Assembly: GCF_002735925.1 (NCBI RefSeq)
Contig: NZ_PEDL01000002.1
Span: 1-64,000, forward strand
Reading direction: 5' to 3'
DNA: 64,000 bases
Source of the DNA: Sporanaerobium hydrogeniformans
Lineage (GTDB): Bacteria > Bacillota > Clostridia > Lachnospirales > Cellulosilyticaceae
Shown here: piece after piece, positions 1-8,300 of the stretch
Numbering within the stretch: position 1 is the first letter of the stretch
Layout of the letters: each line of letters starts with the position of its first letter
Made by a program: the position numbers and the translations under genes
The notes under the pieces: model-generated
Databases searched by the model: none
What the model was told of the DNA's origin: nothing
What the model saw: the letters and a program-made list of their open reading frames with translations, nothing else

Positions 1-298
1 CAGTTCGGTCCCTATCCGTCGTGGGCGCAGGAAGTTTGAGAGGAGTTGTCCTTAGTACGAGAGGACCGGGATGAACGGACCACTGGTGCATCTGTTGTCT
101 TGCCAAAGGCATAGCAGAGAAGCCAAGTCTGGAAGGGATAAACGCTGAAGGCATCTAAGCGTGAAGCCCCCCTCAAGATAAGACTTCCCATCCAGAAATG
201 GAGTAAGACCCCTTAGAGACTATGAGGTAGATAGGCTTAGGCTGTAAGTGCAGTAATGCATGTAGGTACTAAGTACTAACGGTTCGAGGGTTTGACCT
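1..298 (+). rRNA. 23S ribosomal RNA, 3' end (partial)
   Basis: This is the 3' part of a large-subunit rRNA. The sarcin-ricin loop AGTACGAGAGGACC is visible at 54-67, and the rest matches the conserved domain VI layout up to about 298, where the terminal helix strand ends. The 5' part lies outside the window. The exact 3' end is estimated to within a few bases. No 5S rRNA follows in the 240 bases before the first gene. Confidence 0.97.
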
Positions 299-350
299 AA
301 CGAAAAAAGGTTAAAGTCGTAGTATTTGTTTTTGAGAGTATTAGAGATGA

Positions 351-374
351 AAGCACCCAAAAGGGTGTTTTTTT
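351..374 (+). terminator. Intrinsic terminator after 23S rRNA
   Basis: The stem CACCC/GGGTG with an AAAA loop, extended by A-T pairs, is followed by seven T residues. It sits about 50 bases past the end of 23S and probably ends the rRNA operon. Confidence 0.8.
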
Positions 375-537
375 GTTGTCTAAGCGTAATAAAGGTATAT
401 AGTGCTTAACGAGGAGTAAGCTTGTAGAAAAGTCCTTACCATTCTTATACCTTGAGGTTTTTGGAGATGTATAGTATGATTCAAGATAGCGATGTAAAAA
501 AGGAATAGATGAGTTTATGAAGAATAGAGGAGTAAAA

Positions 538-1659
538 ATGATTTATTTAGATTATGCAGCGAATACACCTGTTCACCAAGAGGTACTAGAACTGTTTTAT
601 AATACAAACAAAGAATATATTGCTAATCCTAATGCAACACATTTATTAGGTAGGGAAGCTAAAAGTTATATGGATGCTTTAACAGAAAAGATTGCAATAG
701 AACTGGGTGCAAAATCTTCAGAAGTCATTTATACCTCAGGAGCAAGTGAAGCTAATAATTTAGCTATAAAAGGGATTGTAGGAGCTCATAAGACAAAGGG
801 AAAGCATATTATTTCTACTCCACTTGAGCATTCTTCTGTAGGAGCAACATTAGTTGCTTTGCAGCAACAAGGTTATGAAATAGATTATCTTGAACTATTA
901 GAGGATGGCACAATAGATATAGAGCATTTAGAGGAATTATTACGAACAGATACAATACTTGTATCTGTTTGTTACGTAGATAGTGAATTAGGGATTAGGC
1001 AACCTATTGAAGCAATAGGTAAACTTTTAAAAAAGCACCCTAATTGCTTTTTTCATACAGATGCGACTCAAGCAGTGGGGAAAATCCCAGTAAGCTTTGA
1101 GCTAGTAGATTGCCTAGTTTTTGCTCCTCATAAATTTTTTGGATTAAATGGATGTGGTGTTTTATTAAAAAAAGAAATGCTTCAGCTTGAACCCCTTATC
1201 CATGGTGGTTCTAGCACCACAGCTTATAGGAGTGGAACCCCTGCGCTAGCACTTGCAGCTTCTACTCAAAAAGCCCTTGAGTTAGCACTTAAAGATTTGG
1301 AATCTAACTTTAAATATGTAGAAGGCTTAAATATAAAGTTGAAACGTGCACTAAAAACTTATAAAGGTGTTCGCATCAATAGTACATCAGCATCTATTCC
1401 CCATATCCTTAATATAAGTATAAAGGGGATAAAAGCCGATGATTTTCAAAGCATATTAGAAAAACATGAAGTTTATTTATCCACCAAATCTGCTTGTTCA
1501 GTTGCCAATACCCCATCACGTCCAGTTATGGCATTAACAAAAGATCGGAAAAATGCATTAGAATCTTGGCGAATAAGTTTAAGTTATTTAGTGACAGAAG
1601 AAGAAATTGAGACTTTTTTAAATATTTTTGATAAGTGTTATAAGTATTTTATAAAATAA
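538..1659 (+). CDS. Cysteine desulfurase (NifS/IscS-like, class V aminotransferase)
   Basis: This PLP enzyme takes sulfur from cysteine as an enzyme-bound persulfide for tRNA thiolation or Fe-S assembly. The 373-aa protein opens with the typical MIYLDYAANTPV. It carries the SGASEANN stretch, the PLP lysine in APHKFFG (about Lys199) and the persulfide cysteine in TKSACS (about Cys320). The ATG at 538 is preferred over the one at 517 because AGAGGAG sits just upstream at 525-531 and family members start here. A TtcA-like thiolase follows after 14 bases, so the desulfurase probably feeds that enzyme. No iscU-type scaffold is adjacent, which argues against a dedicated Fe-S operon. Confidence 0.93.
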   Translation: MIYLDYAANTPVHQEVLELFYNTNKEYIANPNATHLLGREAKSYMDALTEKIAIELGAKSSEVIYTSGASEANNLAIKGIVGAHKTKGKHIISTPLEHSSVGATLVALQQQGYEIDYLELLEDGTIDIEHLEELLRTDTILVSVCYVDSELGIRQPIEAIGKLLKKHPNCFFHTDATQAVGKIPVSFELVDCLVFAPHKFFGLNGCGVLLKKEMLQLEPLIHGGSSTTAYRSGTPALALAASTQKALELALKDLESNFKYVEGLNIKLKRALKTYKGVRINSTSASIPHILNISIKGIKADDFQSILEKHEVYLSTKSACSVANTPSRPVMALTKDRKNALESWRISLSYLVTEEEIETFLNIFDKCYKYFIK

Positions 1660-1673
1660 GAAGGATAGAAGAA

Positions 1674-2513
1674 ATGGAAAAATATCAAGAAATAGAGCAA
1701 AGCTTAATTAAAAAATTTAGAAAATGTATTTGGAGTCAGTTTATAAAAGGAGTAAGAGACTATGAACTGGTAAAGGAAGGTGATAAAATAGCTGTATGTA
1801 TTTCGGGTGGAAAGGATTCTATGCTTTTGGCAAAATGTATGCAAGAGCTTAAAAAGCATAGGAAAGTAAATTTTGAATTAGAATTTATTGTAATGGACCC
1901 AGGTTATAATGAAGTGAATCGTGCGCAGATTATAGAAAATGCAAAATTAATGAATATCCCTATTCATATTTTTGAATCAGATATTTTTGATATAGTGGCA
2001 GAGGTAGAAGAAACCCCCTGTTATTTATGTGCAAGAATGAGAAGGGGATATTTATATAAAGAAGCACAGGCTTTAGGATGTAATAAAATTGCATTAGGTC
2101 ATCATTTTGATGATGTAATTGAAACTATTTTAATGGGGATGCTGTATGGCGCTCAGATTCAAACGATGATGCCTAAGCTTCATAGTACAAACTTTGAAGG
2201 TATGGAACTAATAAGGCCTCTTTATATGGTAAGAGAAGAAGAAATCATTGCATGGAAAAACTACCATGAGCTTCAGTTTTTACAATGTGCATGTCGTTTT
2301 ACAGAGGCTTGTTCACTAGGTGATCATCAAGGTGGTGGTTCTAAGCGACAAGCCATGAAAAGGCTTATTAAGCGGTTTAGACAGGAAAACCCATATATTG
2401 AAATGAATATTTTTAGAAGTGTGCATAACGTTAATCTTAATACTATTATTGGTTACCATGATGATGAAAAGCAATATAGCTTTTTAGATACGTACGATAA
2501 GAAAAATAGTTGA
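1674..2513 (+). CDS. TtcA-like tRNA 2-thiolation enzyme (PP-loop ATPase)
   Basis: This is a PP-loop ATPase of the TtcA/TtuA family, which adenylates a tRNA base and replaces its oxygen with sulfur. The 279-aa protein has the PP-loop SGGKDS at residues 44-49 and a CYLC pair (Cys116, Cys119) followed by ARMRRGYLY, the pattern that binds the Fe-S cluster in TtcA. Further cysteines lie in CACRFTEACS near residue 205. It is 14 bases behind the cysteine desulfurase and probably co-transcribed with it. Which tRNA position it modifies (2-thiocytidine 32 in true TtcA) cannot be read from sequence. Confidence 0.85.
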   Translation: MEKYQEIEQSLIKKFRKCIWSQFIKGVRDYELVKEGDKIAVCISGGKDSMLLAKCMQELKKHRKVNFELEFIVMDPGYNEVNRAQIIENAKLMNIPIHIFESDIFDIVAEVEETPCYLCARMRRGYLYKEAQALGCNKIALGHHFDDVIETILMGMLYGAQIQTMMPKLHSTNFEGMELIRPLYMVREEEIIAWKNYHELQFLQCACRFTEACSLGDHQGGGSKRQAMKRLIKRFRQENPYIEMNIFRSVHNVNLNTIIGYHDDEKQYSFLDTYDKKNS

Positions 2514-2538
2514 CAGATGTCATAGAATTGTGTAATAT
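2510..2538 (+). promoter_or_regulatory. SigA-type promoter for tRNA-Leu
   Basis: TTGACA (2510-2515) and TAATAT (2533-2538) are separated by 17 bases, about 60 bases before the tRNA. The -35 hexamer overlaps the stop codon of the TtcA-like gene, so the tRNA has its own promoter. Confidence 0.85.
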
Positions 2539-2596
2539 AGTACAAGTAATCAGTAGTTTAAATTTAATATCTTATCCATTTATTAAAAAAGGATAA

Positions 2597-2681
2597 GCCC
2601 GAGTGGCGGAACTGGCAGACGCACAGGACTTAAAATCCTGCGAGCTAACCCCTCGTACCGGTTCGATTCCGGTCTCGGGCA
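2597..2681 (+). tRNA. tRNA-Leu (anticodon UAA)
   Basis: An 85-base cloverleaf with acceptor arms GCCCGAG/CTCGGGC and discriminator A. The anticodon arm is CAGGA-CTTAAAA-TCCTG, giving anticodon TAA. There is a long variable arm of the class II type, and the T arm contains GGTTCGATTCC. The CCA end is not encoded. It stands alone with its own promoter and terminator. Confidence 0.97.
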
Positions 2682-2683
2682 TT

Positions 2684-2723
2684 AAAAAGCTCCAAATAAT
2701 TTAAAATTATTTGGAGCTTTTTT
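2684..2723 (+). terminator. Intrinsic terminator after tRNA-Leu
   Basis: The 14-bp perfect stem AGCTCCAAATAATT/AATTATTTGGAGCT has a three-base loop and is followed by a run of T. Confidence 0.92.
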
Positions 2724-2837
2724 GACATGTATAATACAAATAAAAAGGATAGAAAAGCTTTGGATGTCAGATTGACTAAAGAAATATAAATGAATAAATA
2801 CCTTACTGATAAAAAAGGAGAATAATTATAAAAATAT

Positions 2838-2885
2838 TGACTAATCAGTCATTAGAGCATATAATGTGTAGTGACTAGTTAGTCA
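2838..2885 (+). promoter_or_regulatory. Paired palindromes, candidate TetR operators
   Basis: Two near-identical 14-base inverted repeats, TGACTAATCAGTCA (2838-2851) and TGACTAGTTAGTCA (2872-2885), lie 34 bases apart centre to centre, about three helical turns. They are directly upstream of the TetR-family gene. The shape is that of an autoregulatory operator pair; this is inferred from position and symmetry. Confidence 0.65.
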
Positions 2886-2940
2886 ATCGTTAAAATTAAG
2901 ATAAACTAGGCTAATTAGATTTCAATTTAAGGTGGAGAAA

Positions 2941-3582
2941 ATGGATAGCCGATTTATTAATTTGCCAGAAGAAAAAAAACAGGCCATTATAGCTTCTGCT
3001 ATAAAGGAATTTGCAGCACATAATTATGATAAGGCATCTACAGATGTTATCGCTCAGCAAGCCGGGATTTCAAAAGGAAGTTTATTTAATTATTTTAAAA
3101 ACAAGTTAAATTTATACCGTTATATTTTAGAGCATTGTACAGTCTTAATGGCAGAGGAACTTATTGCAGAGATAGAACAAATAGAAGAAATCGATTTTTA
3201 TGATCGTTTAAAAAAAATTACCCTTCTTAAATATAATAGTATTTTAAAGCATGGAGAAGAAGCTCAGATTTTATCACAATATTTTTTTAATCCAATAAGT
3301 GCCCTAAAAGAACCTATACCTATTATTGAGAGATATCTATCAATTAATGATGAACTTATTGATAAATACCTCATTCAATATATTGATGAGAGTAAATTAA
3401 GAGAAGGTGTTACAAAGCAGGATGTTATTTTTATTACCTTTACCTTTGCAGAAGCTATTGGAAAGAAGCATGAGGAGATGGAACGTATGATGCTTTTAGG
3501 GAAAATGCCTGGTATGGAGAAGGGACTCGCAGATTTTGATAAATATATTGAAATTCTAAAGCATGGTGTGTATAAAGTTTAA
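2941..3582 (+). CDS. TetR/AcrR-family transcriptional regulator
   Basis: A DNA-binding repressor of the TetR family, 213 aa. The N-terminal helix-turn-helix is recognisable from AIIASAIKEFAAHNYDKAST through GISKGSLFNYFKNK (about residues 12-55). The C-terminal ligand domain is not assignable. A GTG at 2932 is in frame, but AAGGTGG overlaps it and places the ATG at 2941 at normal spacing. The two palindromes upstream are likely its operators. The exporter operon starts about 130 bases downstream on the same strand, so it probably controls export of a toxic compound or peptide. Confidence 0.88.
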   Translation: MDSRFINLPEEKKQAIIASAIKEFAAHNYDKASTDVIAQQAGISKGSLFNYFKNKLNLYRYILEHCTVLMAEELIAEIEQIEEIDFYDRLKKITLLKYNSILKHGEEAQILSQYFFNPISALKEPIPIIERYLSINDELIDKYLIQYIDESKLREGVTKQDVIFITFTFAEAIGKKHEEMERMMLLGKMPGMEKGLADFDKYIEILKHGVYKV

Positions 3583-3709
3583 TATAATTGTAGCTTACTC
3601 ATAAAAGTACTACATTTACTATATATGATTTAAAAGGGTAGAGGGGGTTGAAGGGTAAAATAAGTTAAGGATATGCTCAGTAAGCATTTATAATAAATAG
3701 GAGGCTAAT

Positions 3710-5155
3710 ATGAAGAATAAGAAGTTATTAATAGGAGTTATGGTTGTTATATTGATAGGAGCTTTTGTTGTGGTTGCTGTAGCTAAAAAACCAAAGACAG
3801 AAGAGACAATAGGAGGACTCAAGTCAGGTCCAAGAGTAACTGTAGAACGTGTTAAAAAAGATAATATTCAAACCAAAATTTCATCAAGTGGAAAATTAGA
3901 AGCTGAAAATACATGTACAATTTATGCAGAAACACCTAATACAGTTGTAGAAGTACATAAGAAAGCAGGAGATCTAGTTAAAAAAGGAGATGTCATTCTT
4001 ACCTTAGATACGGCAGCTCAAGTAAAGACAAGTAAGCAAATAGAAGCCTTAGAGCTTAAATTAAAAGCAGCCCAAGATGAACTCAATAAGCTTTTAGGTG
4101 CTGGTTCTAAGGAAGAGATATTAAGTGCGCAAAGTGCGATTTTAAATGCAGAAGTAGATGAGCAAAATACAAAAGATGCTTTAGATAGCAAAAAGACAGA
4201 ACTAGAAAATTTAAGAAGAGATTTAAAAACCTCACAGCTTGAATATGATGTGCAAAAGCAATCATTTGAGGCAGGTTTAGCTTCACAAAAAGAGTTAGAT
4301 GATGCTAAAAATAAGCTTGTTCGATTGGAGCAAGATATCGAAAGCACAGAAGTAGCCATTGCTGCTCATACTAAAAAGTTAGAGACGATTGCACTCAATA
4401 AAGAAAAGGCAGAATACAACCTAGATGTGCTTCTTAATAAAATAGATGACTCAAATAAGAGGCAAAAAATTAGTAATCAACAAGCAACGATTAAAGAATT
4501 ACAGACCCAGATTTTTAATAGTCAAACTGATTTAGGAAAAATAGATACACAAATTGTAGCACCCATTGATGGTGTTATTACACAAACTATCGAAGATGAG
4601 GGAGCACCTATTGTACAAGGCACAGTCATTGTTACCATTGTAGACCCAAGTAAGCTAATAGTGAACTGTCCTATTTCACCTTATTATGCAGCAGATTTAA
4701 AAGTGGGGTTAGATGCCACTATCAAATATACAGGTTCTAAAATCATCGAGGTACAGGGAAAAGTATCTAAAGTATCTCCAATAGCTCTTACTCAAACGGC
4801 AGCAGACAAACAAGCTACAACTACTATTCCTGTAGAGGTACAAGTGCTTAATCCAGGAGAGGTTATTAAGCCAGGTTTTACAGTGGACGTAAAAATTATT
4901 ACTGAAACAAGAGAAAACGTTTGCCTTGTGCCACTTCTTGCGACCATTGAAGATGATGATCAAGATAAAACTTATGTATATGTTGTAGCAGAAGATGGAA
5001 CCCTTGAAAAGCGAGAAGTAGAACAAGGATTAAGTAATGGATTGAATATTGAAGTCTCTAATGTAAAAGAAGGTGAAATGATTGTTGCCAGCCCTTCAGA
5101 TTACTTAAGTGAAGGTATGCAGGTATCATATGAAAAGATAGGTGATGTAAAGTGA
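3710..5155 (+). CDS. MacA/HlyD-type membrane fusion (adaptor) protein
   Basis: Periplasmic-adaptor-type subunit of an ABC exporter, 481 aa. An N-terminal anchor helix (residues about 5-26) is followed by a biotinyl-lipoyl half-motif and a long coiled coil (about 95-265) rich in K, E and Q. The second lipoyl half is around IVAPIDGVITQTI, and beta-barrel domains follow. In Gram-positive MacAB-like systems the adaptor is anchored outside the membrane and links the permease to the cell envelope. Its stop codon overlaps the start of the ATPase gene, so the two are translationally coupled. The substrate is unknown. Confidence 0.9.
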   Translation: MKNKKLLIGVMVVILIGAFVVVAVAKKPKTEETIGGLKSGPRVTVERVKKDNIQTKISSSGKLEAENTCTIYAETPNTVVEVHKKAGDLVKKGDVILTLDTAAQVKTSKQIEALELKLKAAQDELNKLLGAGSKEEILSAQSAILNAEVDEQNTKDALDSKKTELENLRRDLKTSQLEYDVQKQSFEAGLASQKELDDAKNKLVRLEQDIESTEVAIAAHTKKLETIALNKEKAEYNLDVLLNKIDDSNKRQKISNQQATIKELQTQIFNSQTDLGKIDTQIVAPIDGVITQTIEDEGAPIVQGTVIVTIVDPSKLIVNCPISPYYAADLKVGLDATIKYTGSKIIEVQGKVSKVSPIALTQTAADKQATTTIPVEVQVLNPGEVIKPGFTVDVKIITETRENVCLVPLLATIEDDDQDKTYVYVVAEDGTLEKREVEQGLSNGLNIEVSNVKEGEMIVASPSDYLSEGMQVSYEKIGDVK

Positions 5156-5844
5156 TTGACGTTCAAAAAGTAAATAAGATTTATCGGAATGGGAAATTAG
5201 AATTACAAGCTTTATTTGATATTGATTTTAAAGTAGAAAAAAATGAGTTTGTCTCAATTATGGGTGCTTCTGGTTCAGGTAAATCTACGTTCCTACAAAT
5301 TTTAGGTTGTTTAGACCATGCTTCTTCAGGAACCTATATTTTAGATGGTATCAATGTATCTGAGGCAAAAGATAAAGACTTCTCTAAAATTCGAAATCAA
5401 AAAATCGGATTTGTATTTCAGGCTTTTAATTTACTTCCTAAGCTTACTATTACAGAAAATGTAGAGCTTCCTATGATCTATGCGGGCATTAAACCAAAGG
5501 AAAGAAAAGAAAGAGCCATTGATGCACTTATTAAAGTAGGACTAGGTAACCGTATTAAACATACACCTAATGAAATATCAGGGGGACAAAGGCAAAGGGT
5601 GGCTATAGCTAGGGCACTTGTTAACAACCCTGCTATTATATTGGCAGATGAACCTACAGGAAACTTAGATAGTAAATCAAGTATAGAAATTATGAATATT
5701 TTTCAGCGTCTTAATGATGTTGGAGTTACCATTGTCATGGTTACACATGAGCCGGAAATTGCAGAATACACTAAAAGGAAAGTTGTTTTTAGAGATGGAA
5801 TTATCATCGAAGATACACCGATACAAAACAGGCGAGGTGTATAA
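5152..5844 (+). CDS. ABC exporter ATPase, MacB/LolD type
   Basis: ATP-binding subunit of the exporter, 230 aa. It shows Walker A GASGSGKST, the Q-loop region FVFQAFNLLPKLT, signature SGGQRQRVAIARAL, Walker B AIILADEPTGNLDS and the H-loop TH. The sequence is of the MacB/FtsE/LolD subfamily that partners with FtsX-fold permeases. It starts at GTG within GTGA, overlapping the adaptor's stop by four bases, and is followed after two bases by the first permease. Confidence 0.93.
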   Translation: MIDVQKVNKIYRNGKLELQALFDIDFKVEKNEFVSIMGASGSGKSTFLQILGCLDHASSGTYILDGINVSEAKDKDFSKIRNQKIGFVFQAFNLLPKLTITENVELPMIYAGIKPKERKERAIDALIKVGLGNRIKHTPNEISGGQRQRVAIARALVNNPAIILADEPTGNLDSKSSIEIMNIFQRLNDVGVTIVMVTHEPEIAEYTKRKVVFRDGIIIEDTPIQNRRGV

Positions 5845-5846
5845 TT

Positions 5847-7067
5847 ATGAATTTAAAAGAAAGTATTGTTTTTGCCCTTAGACAACTTATAGGAAATAAA
5901 GGGCGTACACTATTAACGATGTTAGGCATGTTTATTGGGATTGGTTCAGTTATTATGATATTGGGGCTTGGAGAGGGATTCAAGGGGCAAATGGCCTCTT
6001 TTGGTGAAGAAATAGGGATAGGAGCTTTCTATGCTTACACTAAAACAGGGGAAACCCATAACCTTATTACAGAAGAAGATATTGAATTACTTAACTCTAT
6101 GCCAGAAATAAAAACAGTTATGGGGAGCATCAACGCATCAGGAATAGCCTATGACTCTAAAAGAGAGGAAATGACCTTTAGAATCTATGGTTCAGATCCA
6201 AACTATGCAGAAGTCATTGATAAAAAAGAGTTACTTGCTGGACGTTTTATTAACCCAGATGATGATAGGGCCTATGCAAGGGCTATTGTAGTTCCCGACT
6301 TTTTCTCAAAAGTAATGTTTAATAAAAAAGATTATAAAAGTATTGTTGGTGAAAGTATAGCACTAACGATTAATAACCAAGAGGAACAATTTACAATAAT
6401 AGGTGTTTATAAAACGAATGTGAAGTTAACTGATTCAAAAGAGATGCTTAAAAAAAGGCTACAAAGTCAAAAAATGTATGTTCCTATTAAAACATTGGCT
6501 TTAATCTGTGAATATGGAGAGGGGTATAGCTTTGTAGATGGTTTGGCTAATACAGAGTATGATGCAAAGGAAGTGGGTGCAAAAGTTCGTAATTTCCTAA
6601 ATAAAAGACATCAACAAAAGGATGAATACGAAGTAATGACTTTAGCTCAACAGATGGATATGATTAATCAGATGCTTAATATGATTACCTTATTTATAGG
6701 AACAGTTGCAGGCATTTCGTTACTAGTGGGTGGTGTAGGAATTATGAATATCATGCTTGTTACGGTAAAGGAAAGAACCCGAGAGATAGGTATACGAAAA
6801 GCATTAGGTGCTACTAATGGGGTTATATTAAGACAATTTTTAATTGAAGCTTTGATGATTACTATTATAGCAGGGATTATAGGTATGCTAATGGGATATA
6901 TAGGTGCTATGCTTATCGGAGCGCAATTTGATATAGCAGCTAAGCTTTCAATAGGAATGATTTTATTCTCAGCAGGTGTTTCCATCTTTATTGGACTAGT
7001 ATTTGGTGTTTATCCTGCTTATCAAGCAGCCCAGCTTGAACCCATTGAAGCACTTAGGTATGAATAG
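5847..7067 (+). CDS. MacB-like ABC permease, copy 1 (FtsX domain)
   Basis: Membrane subunit of the exporter, 406 aa. There is one N-terminal transmembrane helix after the GNKGRTLLTMLGMFIGIGSV stretch. A large extracellular MacB-type domain covers about residues 45-270. Three C-terminal helices carry the FtsX motif VKERTREIGIRKALGAT and end with PIEALRYE. A second, related permease follows directly, suggesting the functional unit is a heterodimer on one ATPase pair. Confidence 0.92.
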   Translation: MNLKESIVFALRQLIGNKGRTLLTMLGMFIGIGSVIMILGLGEGFKGQMASFGEEIGIGAFYAYTKTGETHNLITEEDIELLNSMPEIKTVMGSINASGIAYDSKREEMTFRIYGSDPNYAEVIDKKELLAGRFINPDDDRAYARAIVVPDFFSKVMFNKKDYKSIVGESIALTINNQEEQFTIIGVYKTNVKLTDSKEMLKKRLQSQKMYVPIKTLALICEYGEGYSFVDGLANTEYDAKEVGAKVRNFLNKRHQQKDEYEVMTLAQQMDMINQMLNMITLFIGTVAGISLLVGGVGIMNIMLVTVKERTREIGIRKALGATNGVILRQFLIEALMITIIAGIIGMLMGYIGAMLIGAQFDIAAKLSIGMILFSAGVSIFIGLVFGVYPAYQAAQLEPIEALRYE

Positions 7068-7082
7068 AAGGGAAGGTTACTG

Positions 7083-8285
7083 ATGAATGAGGTTGTAAAA
7101 GGCGCCATTAGGCAGCTAAAAAGTAACAAGTTAAGAACCTTCCTGACTATGTTAGGAATGTTCATTGGAATTGGTGCTGTTATCATTATTTTAAGTGTAG
7201 GAGAAGGTTTAAAAGGATATATCAATAGTCAATTTGACCAAATGGGTAAAGGGACTATCGAACTCAAAAGCCGTACCTACGTCAAAGAGGATATGATTAC
7301 AGCGGATGACTTAGAAGAAATACGAAATATTGAAGGAATAAAGGCTGCTATGAATTACCATAATCAATATTGGGGGAGCATTACAAATTATAAAAAAGAA
7401 ACAAAAGAAATTATGCTTTTCGGAATTACAGAAGAGGTAACTAAAATACAGCCCTTTGAAATGGTAGAAGGACGCATGTTCTCTGAAGCGGACGAAAGGT
7501 TAAGAAGTCCTGTTATTATTATTGATGAGCTAGCTGTTAAAAAACTATTTAATCGCACAAAAGCCAAGTATGCTATAGGAAAAAGCGTGGAACTTAATAT
7601 TGGAGGAGAAATGCAGAGCTTAGAGGTTGTAGGGGTGCTCAAAAACAAGACACCTAGTGTGATGCCAGCTGAGATGATGCCTATTATGGGCTATCTCCCT
7701 TTTTCAACATTAGATCCATTAATTGCCTATGGTGATGGCTCAAGCTACAGTAGTTTTATCATTGTAGAAGATGGTAAAGACCCGAATGAGTATGGAACCA
7801 TTATTACACGTATATTAGAAAAGAAACACGGGAAAAAGAATATTTTTGATGTGAGTGCGATACTCGATCAAATGGATGAAATCAATAAGGTTTTAGATAC
7901 CATGAATCTTTTTATTAGCTTGGTAGCAGCTGTATCACTTTTAGTAGGTGGGATTGGTATTATGAATATTATGACCGTAACAGTAAAAGAGCGCACCAAA
8001 GAAATAGGAGTAAGAAAAGCACTTGGTGCTACCGATAAGCAAATATTGTATCAGTTCCTTATAGAAGCTCTAATACTTACTATTATAGGAGGTATTATTG
8101 GAATGATAGTAGGATATCTAGGTGGTATCATGCTAGGAGCAATGATTGATGTAGTAGCTAAAATGACTGTAGGGATGGTCGTTCTTTCAGTTGGTATATC
8201 CAGTTTGGTAGGAATTGTATTTGGAGTATATCCAGCCTATAAGGCTGCAAAATTAGATCCAGTTGAAGCTTTAAGGGATGAATAA
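7083..8285 (+). CDS. MacB-like ABC permease, copy 2 (FtsX domain)
   Basis: A paralogue of the preceding permease, 400 aa, with the same layout. The N-terminal helix contains LRTFLTMLGMFIGIGAVIII. An extracellular domain follows, then three C-terminal helices with VKERTKEIGVRKALGAT, and the tail DPVEALRDE. The transmembrane parts are much more alike between the two copies than the extracellular parts, as expected after a tandem duplication with divergence of the substrate-facing domain. The ribosome site AAGGGAAGG precedes the ATG at 7083. Confidence 0.92.
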   Translation: MNEVVKGAIRQLKSNKLRTFLTMLGMFIGIGAVIIILSVGEGLKGYINSQFDQMGKGTIELKSRTYVKEDMITADDLEEIRNIEGIKAAMNYHNQYWGSITNYKKETKEIMLFGITEEVTKIQPFEMVEGRMFSEADERLRSPVIIIDELAVKKLFNRTKAKYAIGKSVELNIGGEMQSLEVVGVLKNKTPSVMPAEMMPIMGYLPFSTLDPLIAYGDGSSYSSFIIVEDGKDPNEYGTIITRILEKKHGKKNIFDVSAILDQMDEINKVLDTMNLFISLVAAVSLLVGGIGIMNIMTVTVKERTKEIGVRKALGATDKQILYQFLIEALILTIIGGIIGMIVGYLGGIMLGAMIDVVAKMTVGMVVLSVGISSLVGIVFGVYPAYKAAKLDPVEALRDE

Positions 8286-8300
8286 AATAGGAGGAAAAAT

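Noticed and set aside
299-537. Possible 5S rRNA gene behind 23S
   Set aside because: The hallmark 5S segments are not found, and a terminator follows 23S directly.
4018-4359. Minus-strand frame inside the adaptor gene
   Set aside because: Serine/leucine-rich mirror of the coiled-coil codons; no ribosome site, no family, and the plus-strand gene is clear.
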